From Methanobacteriota archaeon (GTDB lineage Archaea > Thermoplasmatota > Thermoplasmata > Methanomassiliicoccales > Methanomethylophilaceae), in assembly GCA_012719315.1 (NCBI GenBank), contig JAAYAP010000062.1, positions 1 to 6,491 on the forward strand: a stretch of 6,491 nucleotides of DNA, written 5' to 3'. Shown here in pieces: positions 1 through 5,390 of the stretch (position 1 is its first letter; each line of letters starts with the position of its first letter). Under the pieces are notes generated by a model. That model did not search any database. It saw only the letters and a program-made list of their open reading frames with translations, and was not told where the DNA came from. A program made the position numbers and the translations under genes.

Positions 1-1398
1 AACATGGCCAACATCCGCGACCAGTGCTCGTGGATCCACATGCACTCGTCCGAGGCGGCCACCGTCAAGGCGAAGGACCTCATCAGGATGGCGATCGCCA
101 AGGCAGCGTTGCTCGAGCCCCTCACAGGCGCGAAGATCGACGTCACCAACTCGGCTGCGGTCATCGGCGGAGGCGTCACAGGTATGACGGCCGCCCTCGA
201 CATCGCCGCCCAGGGTCTGAAAGTGGACCTCTTCGAGATGGACTCCGAACTCGGAGGCTACGCGCGCAAGATGGCCCACAAGGAAGACGGGAAGGATGTC
301 GCCGAGTTCCTCAAGGAGACGATCGCGAAGGTGAAGGACAACCCCAACATCAACGTGCACCTCAAGAGCACGATCAAGGACATCCCCGGTTACGTGGGCA
401 ACTTCAAAGTGCAGTTGACCAACGGCGACGAGTTCCCCGTGGGTGCGGTCCTGTTCGCGACCGGTGCGACCCCGTACGTTCCGACCGAGTACAACTACGG
501 CAAGGACAAGAAGGTCGTCACGGTCAACGAAGTCGAGAACGCATTGGCGAACGGCAGCTTCTCCGGTAAGGACGTGGCTTTCATCCAGTGCGTCGGATCG
601 AGGAACGACAAGGTCAACTACTGCTCGCGTGTCTGCTGTGCATCCGCACTGCGCGCCGCGATCCAGATGAAGATGAAGGACCCCACGGTCAACGTGACCG
701 TCATCCACAAGGACATCAGGACCTACGGATTCCGCGAGGAGCTCTACGACAAGGCCTGCAAGATGGGCGTCAAGTTCCTGAGGTACTGCGTCGACGAGAG
801 CCTTCCCGAGTACACCGGCAACGCGGTCAAAGCCCACGATGCCATCCTCGGAAGGGACATCGAGATCCCCGTGGACACGCTTGTGCTGTCCGTCGGTGTC
901 GCACCGCTCCATGAGGACAACGACTGCCTTGCGAAGATGGTCAAGGTCCCGGTCAGCAAGGACGGCTTCTTCTTCGAAGCCCACCAGAAGCTCAGGCCCG
1001 TGGATTTCGCGACCGAAGGCGTGTACGTGGCCGGAACGGCACACTGGCCCAAGTTCATGGATGAGTGCATCGCGCAGGCATCCGGAGCGGCGGCGAGGAT
1101 GCTCACGGTCATCTCCAAGGATGAGCTCACATCCGAAGGCATAACCGCGGTCTCGAACTTCGACCTCTGCGACGGTTGCGGAGTGTGCGAGGGTTGCTGC
1201 GACTACAACGCGATAACCATCGAGATCGAGCCCATCTCCGGAAGGTTGAAGAGCATCGTCAACCCCGGACTGTGCAAGGGATGCGGATCGTGTGTCGCGG
1301 CATGTCCTGCAGGCGCCATGGAGCAGAGAGGCTTCAGGAACAAGCAGATCATCGCCGAACTGGACACGCTGTTTGACAACCCCGTCGGAGGAGTGTGA
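1..1398 (+). CDS. hdrA: Heterodisulfide reductase subunit A (HdrA), FAD/FeS electron-bifurcating subunit, 5' partial
   Basis: This is the flavin subunit of the Hdr-Mvh complex, where a pair of electrons from H2 is split between ferredoxin and, via HdrBC, CoM-S-S-CoB in the cytoplasm. The reading frame is open to the left edge, and the ANIRDQCSW segment lies about 100 residues into family members, so about 100 codons are missing; the ATG at 4 is internal. Counting from that Met, the FAD-binding motif VIGGGVTGM is near 53-61, the NADPH/FAD-type ATG motif near 151-153, and a four-cysteine site is at C196 (QCVGSR), C207, C211 and C212, which ligates a [4Fe-4S] cluster in the family. Two C-terminal ferredoxin motifs, CxxCxxCxxxC, begin at 389 and 424. 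Unlike classical methanogen HdrA (about 650 residues), the stretch between the FAD motif and QCVGSR is about 90 residues shorter and has no inserted ferredoxin domain. mvhD follows after 5 nt. Confidence 0.95.
   Translation, partial: NMANIRDQCSWIHMHSSEAATVKAKDLIRMAIAKAALLEPLTGAKIDVTNSAAVIGGGVTGMTAALDIAAQGLKVDLFEMDSELGGYARKMAHKEDGKDVAEFLKETIAKVKDNPNINVHLKSTIKDIPGYVGNFKVQLTNGDEFPVGAVLFATGATPYVPTEYNYGKDKKVVTVNEVENALANGSFSGKDVAFIQCVGSRNDKVNYCSRVCCASALRAAIQMKMKDPTVNVTVIHKDIRTYGFREELYDKACKMGVKFLRYCVDESLPEYTGNAVKAHDAILGRDIEIPVDTLVLSVGVAPLHEDNDCLAKMVKVPVSKDGFFFEAHQKLRPVDFATEGVYVAGTAHWPKFMDECIAQASGAAARMLTVISKDELTSEGITAVSNFDLCDGCGVCEGCCDYNAITIEIEPISGRLKSIVNPGLCKGCGSCVAACPAGAMEQRGFRNKQIIAELDTLFDNPVGGV
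1387..1393 (+). promoter_or_regulatory. Ribosome binding site of mvhD
   Basis: GGAGGAG lies within the last codons of hdrA, 10 nt before the ATG at 1404. It decides the start: the GTG at 1395 in the same frame is only 1 nt away from this motif, too close to be used. Because it sits inside hdrA, translation of the two genes is probably coupled. Confidence 0.75.
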
Positions 1399-1403
1399 TC
1401 ATA

Positions 1404-1823
1404 ATGACAGAATTCGAACCTAAAATAGTGGCATTCTGCTGTAACTGGTGTTCCTATGCGGGAGCGGACGGCGCAGGCGTCGCAAGACTCCAGATGCCGA
1501 CCAACTTCCGCATCATCAGGACGATGTGCAGTGCGAGGGTCGACCCGGAGTTCGTCCTCAGGGCCTTCTCCAAAGGAGCCGATGGAGTGATCGTGCTGGG
1601 CTGCCACCCCGCAGACTGCCACTACATCGGAGGCAACTACAGGGCCAGGCGGAGGATAGCACTCCTGAAGCTGGTCCTCGACCAATACGGATTCGATCCG
1701 AAGAGGATGAGACTCGAGTGGGTCTCTGCCTCGGAAGCGGAGAAATTCCAGAAGACGATGACCGAGTTCGTCGATACGATCAAGGAGCTCGGACCGACCC
1801 CACTCAAGGAGGTGAAGCATTAA
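1404..1823 (+). CDS. mvhD: F420-non-reducing hydrogenase iron-sulfur subunit MvhD
   Basis: MvhD is the small [2Fe-2S] protein that links the hydrogenase MvhAG to HdrA and relays electrons from the distal MvhG cluster to the C-terminal ferredoxin domain of HdrA. The 139-residue product has the usual length. Cysteines are seen at 12, 13 and 16 (FCCNWCSYAGAD), 42 (MCSARVDPEF), 67 and 72 (GCHPADCHY), the typical conserved set. The ATG at 1404 is chosen over the GTG at 1395 because of the spacing from GGAGGAG and because the family starts just before the first beta strand. It is a stand-alone gene, not fused to hdrA as in some HdrA2-type systems. Its TAA stop abuts the ATG of mvhG with no gap, and its last codons carry the mvhG ribosome binding site. 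Confidence 0.95.
   Translation: MTEFEPKIVAFCCNWCSYAGADGAGVARLQMPTNFRIIRTMCSARVDPEFVLRAFSKGADGVIVLGCHPADCHYIGGNYRARRRIALLKLVLDQYGFDPKRMRLEWVSASEAEKFQKTMTEFVDTIKELGPTPLKEVKH
1806..1815 (+). promoter_or_regulatory. Ribosome binding site of mvhG
   Basis: AAGGAGGTGA, a near-perfect anti-16S match, ends 8 nt before the ATG at 1824. It supports the long form of MvhG with its N-terminal extension over an internal start such as the ATG at 1965, which has no comparable upstream motif. Confidence 0.8.
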
Positions 1824-3041
1824 ATGTCATTCTTTGACAGATTCAGAAAGAAGAAGAAGGACGCACCCGTAGCCAAAGAAGCCAAGAAGAGCGCGGCGTC
1901 CGCCCCGGTGGCATCCGGAGTGGTCTGCAAGACGAAGACCCCCGAGTCCATCGAGGCGAACTACATGCACGCGGCGGACCTGGGAGAGCTTCTCCCCGGC
2001 GCACCTCCGAACGGCAAGATCAAACTGGCGATCTACTGGGCGGCGGCTTGCGGAGGGTGCGACGTCTCGCTCCTGGACACGAACGAGAGGATCCTCACCA
2101 TCGGCGACATGGCCGACATCGTGATGTGGCCCATCGCAGTCGACGGCAAGGAGAAGGACATCGCGGAGATGGAGGACGGCTCGATCACCGTGGCCATCAT
2201 CTCGGGAGCCATCCGGAACTCGGAGAACGAGCACATGGCCAAGCTCCTGAGGCAGAAATCCCAGATCATGGTCTCGTACGGTTCCTGCGCCTGCTTCGGC
2301 GGGTCGCCGGCACTGGCGAACCTTGTGGCCGGCGGGAGCAAGGAGCTCCTCGACTACGCGTATCAGAAGGTCCCGTCGACGTCCAGCTTCCAGGCTGACT
2401 ACCACCCCGACGCACCCGTGATGCCTCAGACATCTTACGCCGCGCCCGAGGGCGAGCTCACGCTCCCGGTCATCTACGACAGGGTCAAGACGCTCGACCA
2501 GACGGTCGACGTGGACTACTTCGTGCCCGGGTGCCCGCCTCTGCAGGAGACGATCTCGCACATGCTGAAAGCATTCGTCGACTTCGTCTACCACGGAGTG
2601 CCTCTGCCCCCCAAGGGAACGCAGATCGGCGTGACGACATCCAGTCTTTGCGATCAGTGCCCCAGGACCAAGGAGTACAGGAGGATCACGGAGATCAAGG
2701 AACCCTTCCAGGTGGATGTCGACCCCGACCTCTGCCTCTTGGATCAGGGTATACTCTGCCTCGGCCCCGCAACGGTCGGAGGCTGCAACGCCAGGTGCAC
2801 GATCGCAGGCCAGCCTTGCCGCGGATGCTACGGCCCCACGAAGGCCGTTCAGGAGCATGGCGCAAGCGCTCTGACCGCGATCGCATCGTTGTTCCCTGTA
2901 TTGGAAGACGATGGTATCATCGGCGAAGACAAGATCATGGACATAATGAGCACGATCAAGGACCCCCTTGGTTACTTCTATGCCTTCACAATGGCTAAGT
3001 CCCTGATCAAGGTCGCCGTCAACGAGAAAGGAGGTCAGTGA
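1824..3041 (+). CDS. mvhG: F420-non-reducing [NiFe] hydrogenase small subunit MvhG, with basic N-terminal extension
   Basis: MvhG is the electron-transfer subunit of group 3c [NiFe] hydrogenase. It carries electrons from the active site in MvhA through three FeS clusters towards MvhD. The product is 405 residues; classical MvhG is about 300. Proximal-cluster cysteines fit C76/C79 (AACGGCD), C155 (SYGSCACFGG) and C237 (PGCPP). Eight more, at 276, 279, 304, 312, 321, 325, 332 and 335, suffice for two further [4Fe-4S] clusters. The conserved core starts near residue 65 (KIKLAIYW). Before it is an extension beginning MSFFDRFRKKKK, rich in Lys and Ala and probably flexible; it has no twin-arginine motif, so it is not an export signal. 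The segment before PGCPP is also longer than in Methanothermobacter. The start is fixed by a strong ribosome binding site. mvhA starts 1 nt after the stop. Confidence 0.95.
   Translation: MSFFDRFRKKKKDAPVAKEAKKSAASAPVASGVVCKTKTPESIEANYMHAADLGELLPGAPPNGKIKLAIYWAAACGGCDVSLLDTNERILTIGDMADIVMWPIAVDGKEKDIAEMEDGSITVAIISGAIRNSENEHMAKLLRQKSQIMVSYGSCACFGGSPALANLVAGGSKELLDYAYQKVPSTSSFQADYHPDAPVMPQTSYAAPEGELTLPVIYDRVKTLDQTVDVDYFVPGCPPLQETISHMLKAFVDFVYHGVPLPPKGTQIGVTTSSLCDQCPRTKEYRRITEIKEPFQVDVDPDLCLLDQGILCLGPATVGGCNARCTIAGQPCRGCYGPTKAVQEHGASALTAIASLFPVLEDDGIIGEDKIMDIMSTIKDPLGYFYAFTMAKSLIKVAVNEKGGQ
3027..3035 (+). promoter_or_regulatory. Ribosome binding site of mvhA
   Basis: AAAGGAGGT lies in the last codons of mvhG, with 7 nt to the ATG at 3043. 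It supports this start, and its position inside mvhG suggests coupled translation of the two hydrogenase subunits. Confidence 0.8.
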
Positions 3042-3042
3042 G

Positions 3043-4560
3043 ATGACCGGACCTATAATATGGGATGATAAGAAGAAAATAACCACCAACAGGATAACCG
3101 TGGACCCGATCACACGTTTGGAAGGTCACGGGAAGATCGAGATCTTCCTGGACGACAACGGCGATGTGAAACAGGCCTACTGGCAGATCCCCGAGGTCAG
3201 GGGGTTCGAGAGATTCTGCGTCGGACGCAGGGTGACCGAGCTCTGCCAGATCACCGCAAGGCTTTGCGGTGTCTGTCCCGGAGCCCACCACATGGCCTCG
3301 ATAAAGGCGATAGACATGTGCTATCACGCCAAGCCCACCGAGGCGGCGTACCACATCAGGGATACGTTCTACCACGCACACTACGTGCACAGCCACATCG
3401 CGCACTTCTATGCGCTGGCTTCTGCTGACTTCGTGTGCGGTCCCGCCGCACCCGCGGCGGAGAGGAACGTCCTCGGTGTCGTCGCACGCGTCGGACTCGA
3501 GCTCGGAAGCGCGGTCCTCACGGCCCGTGCCCAGGCTCAGAAGATCCAGGCGATCATCGGCGGCAAGGCGACGCACCCCGTGATGGGGGTCCCCGGCGGC
3601 GTGTCGAAAGTCATATCCAGAGAGGAGCAGAGGGAGATCCAGGAGTACTCCGACAACCTTGTCGAGTTCGGGAAGGTCTCCATCAAGCTGTTCGAGGATG
3701 TCGTGCTCAAGAACAAGGAGTACGTCGACATCATCGCCAACAAGGACCTGTTCTACAACGAGACCTACCACATGGGAACGGTCAACGACAAGAACCAGCT
3801 CGAGTTCCACGACGGTATGGTCAGGGTCGTCGACAACGACAGGAAGGAGCACTCCAAGTATGACGCGGTCGACTACCTCGAACACGTGGGCGAGGCGGTC
3901 GAACCCTGGTCGTATGAGAAGTTCCCCTACTTGAGGAACCCTGGGTACAAGGGTCTCCGTGACGGCATGGACAGCGGAATCTACCGCGCGGCCCCGTTGG
4001 CCAGACTCAACGCGTGCGAGAGCATCTCCACGCCTGTTGCTCAGGCGGAACTCGTCAAATTCAGGGAGTTCTTCAAGAGCATCGGCGTCGAGGGCGCGGT
4101 CCAGCACACGCTGGCTACCCACTGGGCGAGGATCATCGAGATCATCTTCGCTGCCGAGAAGCTGCAGCAGGATGCCTACGACGACAAGCTCATCGACCCC
4201 AACATCAAGCAGTACGATCTCACTCCCGGCGGACGCGGAGTCGGATGTGTCGAGGCCCCCAGGGGCATCCTCACCCACGACTACGAGTGCGACGAGAACG
4301 GGATCACCACCGCTTGCAACATGATCGTCGGAACTACCAACAACAACGGTCCGATGAACATGGATGTCGCCAAGGTAGCCAAGGGTCTGATCCACAACTT
4401 CGAGGTCTCGCCCGGTCTGCTCAACATGGTTGAGATGGCCTTCCGCGCATACGACCCGTGCAACTCGTGCGCCACGCACAGCCTGCCCGGACAGATGCCG
4501 CTCGAGGCGGTCATCAGGCGCGCCGACGGCGGAATCCACGAAGTTCTGAGACAGAGCTGA
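3043..4560 (+). CDS. mvhA: F420-non-reducing [NiFe] hydrogenase large subunit MvhA (precursor)
   Basis: MvhA holds the NiFe(CN)2CO centre that oxidises H2 for the Hdr-Mvh complex. The 505-residue product has the N-terminal family signature ITVDPITRLEGHG at 18-30. The first metal-binding motif is RLCGVCPGAHH (nickel ligands C75 and C78) and the second is DPCNSCATH (C473 and C476, ending at H479). All four Ni ligands are cysteine, so this is the selenium-free Mvh form rather than the Vhu type. Residues 480-505 follow the terminal His and should be the 26-residue tail removed by a maturation endopeptidase after nickel insertion; no such protease is encoded here. A short segment of about 17 residues precedes the family core. 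A hairpin 7 nt after the stop ends the operon, so hdrB and hdrC do not follow. Confidence 0.96.
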   Translation: MTGPIIWDDKKKITTNRITVDPITRLEGHGKIEIFLDDNGDVKQAYWQIPEVRGFERFCVGRRVTELCQITARLCGVCPGAHHMASIKAIDMCYHAKPTEAAYHIRDTFYHAHYVHSHIAHFYALASADFVCGPAAPAAERNVLGVVARVGLELGSAVLTARAQAQKIQAIIGGKATHPVMGVPGGVSKVISREEQREIQEYSDNLVEFGKVSIKLFEDVVLKNKEYVDIIANKDLFYNETYHMGTVNDKNQLEFHDGMVRVVDNDRKEHSKYDAVDYLEHVGEAVEPWSYEKFPYLRNPGYKGLRDGMDSGIYRAAPLARLNACESISTPVAQAELVKFREFFKSIGVEGAVQHTLATHWARIIEIIFAAEKLQQDAYDDKLIDPNIKQYDLTPGGRGVGCVEAPRGILTHDYECDENGITTACNMIVGTTNNNGPMNMDVAKVAKGLIHNFEVSPGLLNMVEMAFRAYDPCNSCATHSLPGQMPLEAVIRRADGGIHEVLRQS

Positions 4561-4566
4561 AAAAAC

Positions 4567-4594
4567 AGGGGGGACACCCCCCTTTCATTCTTTT
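4567..4594. terminator. Bidirectional intrinsic terminator between convergent operons
   Basis: Six G (4568-4573), loop ACA, and six C (4577-4582) form a perfect GC hairpin, extended by an A-T pair (4567/4583). On the plus strand it is followed by a T-rich tract (4583-4594) just after mvhA. On the minus strand it is followed by a TG and then six T, the complement of the A-run at 4560-4565, just after the phosphoesterase gene. The convergent stops lie only 24 nt apart, so one element can end both transcripts. In archaea the U-tract matters more than the hairpin. Confidence 0.75.
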
Positions 4595-5373
4595 ACATCC
4601 TTCCGACGCAGGCCTCTGCCTGCGCGGGGTCCTCTGCCATCGATCATCAGGTCGATGCGTCGTCCGAGATTGATGCCGTCCAGCAGATGGACGGTCGCAT
4701 CGTCCAGATCGACCAGGTCGCTGTTCAGCACGGGTCCGAGCAACGGCTCTCCGATGATGTTGACGGGCGAGCCGCCCAGCATGCGGTTGAACGCGGGCAC
4801 GACGATGAACTCCTCCGGCAGACGCTCGAACCGCTCCGCATCGGCGTCCTCCTTGAACCTGCCTCTGATCCAGCATGGCTCCGACACCATCCTCCCGATC
4901 CCGTCTTTGAACATCACGGCGGGATGGGTGTGGCCCATGACCAGCACGTCGGCGGACATCACCTCGGACGACGGCCACGTGTGCCCGTGTATGAATCCCG
5001 TGTCGTGCAGCCTCAGGCCGGACGCGGGCCGGATGTTGACCCGTCCGGGCAGGAACTCCTCGATGTTGGTGTCATGATTGCCTCTGACGACATCCACGGA
5101 ATCGAAGTACTCCAGCAGTCTGTCGAAGAACATGGGCACTTCCCGATGCTCTTGCCTGGTGGATCCCGGGACGGAGTCCTTGATGTCTCCGATCACGATC
5201 ATCCTGGAGCAGACGGTCCCGGCCGCCTCGCGGATCTCGTCCATCATGTCGTCGGTGCGGGAGGCTATATGGAAGCCCTTGGAGCGCAGATGCGTCTCCA
5301 CGCCGATATGCAGATCGCTGATCACCAGATACTCGTCGGCGCGTAGAGCGGGGATGCCGTGAACCGGTTGCAG
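4585..5373 (-). CDS. Calcineurin-like metallophosphoesterase, archaeal SbcD/Mre11-related family
   Basis: This is probably a two-metal-ion phosphoesterase or nuclease of the archaeal SbcD/Mre11-related group, related to bacterial PdeM; its substrate cannot be told from sequence. With a start at the CTG at 5373, the product is 262 residues. All the metal-binding motifs are present: D20-x-H22 (SDLHIGVE), GDIKD at 62-66, GNHD at 98-101, HGH at 129-131 and GHTH at 147-150. The C-terminal part, with VVPAFNRMLGG near 191-201 and LLDGINLG near 230-237, matches the end of this family, and a basic tail follows. The start is problematic: no ATG, GTG or TTG lies in frame between the nnr stop and the first strand. 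CTG fits the expected N-terminus (QPVHGIPAL) and stands 10 nt after GAGGTGA. The GTG at 5325 would cut into the first strand. It lies 10 nt downstream of nnr in the same operon. Confidence 0.85.
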   Translation of the reverse strand: MQPVHGIPALRADEYLVISDLHIGVETHLRSKGFHIASRTDDMMDEIREAAGTVCSRMIVIGDIKDSVPGSTRQEHREVPMFFDRLLEYFDSVDVVRGNHDTNIEEFLPGRVNIRPASGLRLHDTGFIHGHTWPSSEVMSADVLVMGHTHPAVMFKDGIGRMVSEPCWIRGRFKEDADAERFERLPEEFIVVPAFNRMLGGSPVNIIGEPLLGPVLNSDLVDLDDATVHLLDGINLGRRIDLMIDGRGPRAGRGLRRKDVKE

Positions 5374-5383
5374 GTCCGTAGCA

Positions 5384-5390
5384 TCACCTC
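5384..5390 (-). promoter_or_regulatory. Putative ribosome binding site of the phosphoesterase gene, overlapping the nnr stop
   Basis: Read on the minus strand, GAGGTGA at 5390-5384 contains the nnr TGA stop. It is 10 nt from the CTG at 5373, a normal distance, which favours starting there. It is immediately followed by an out-of-frame ATG (5384-5382, overlapping as TGATG) that reaches a stop after about 20 codons. Confidence 0.5.

Noticed and set aside
4..6. ATG at 4 as the true hdrA start
   Set aside because: The preceding codon is in frame and the sequence begins in the middle of the conserved ANIRxQCSW region; the gene continues beyond the left edge.
1395..1403. GTG at 1395 as the mvhD start
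   Set aside because: It overlaps the hdrA stop and is only 1 nt from the GGAGGAG motif; the ATG at 1404 has proper spacing and gives the usual MvhD length.
1827..3113. 428-codon open frame on the minus strand opposite mvhG
   Set aside because: Composition is typical of an antisense shadow (many Arg, Val, Asp and Gly) with no domain; mvhG is clearly the real gene.
3019..4539. 506-codon open frame on the minus strand opposite mvhA
   Set aside because: It is a mirror of a high-GC gene: Val/Asp/Leu/Gly-rich with no recognisable domain, lying opposite an mvhA whose family motifs are unmistakable.
1..4560. Selenocysteine (in-frame TGA) in HdrA or the hydrogenase, as in Methanococcales
   Set aside because: The expected ligand positions all read Cys and there is no internal in-frame stop.
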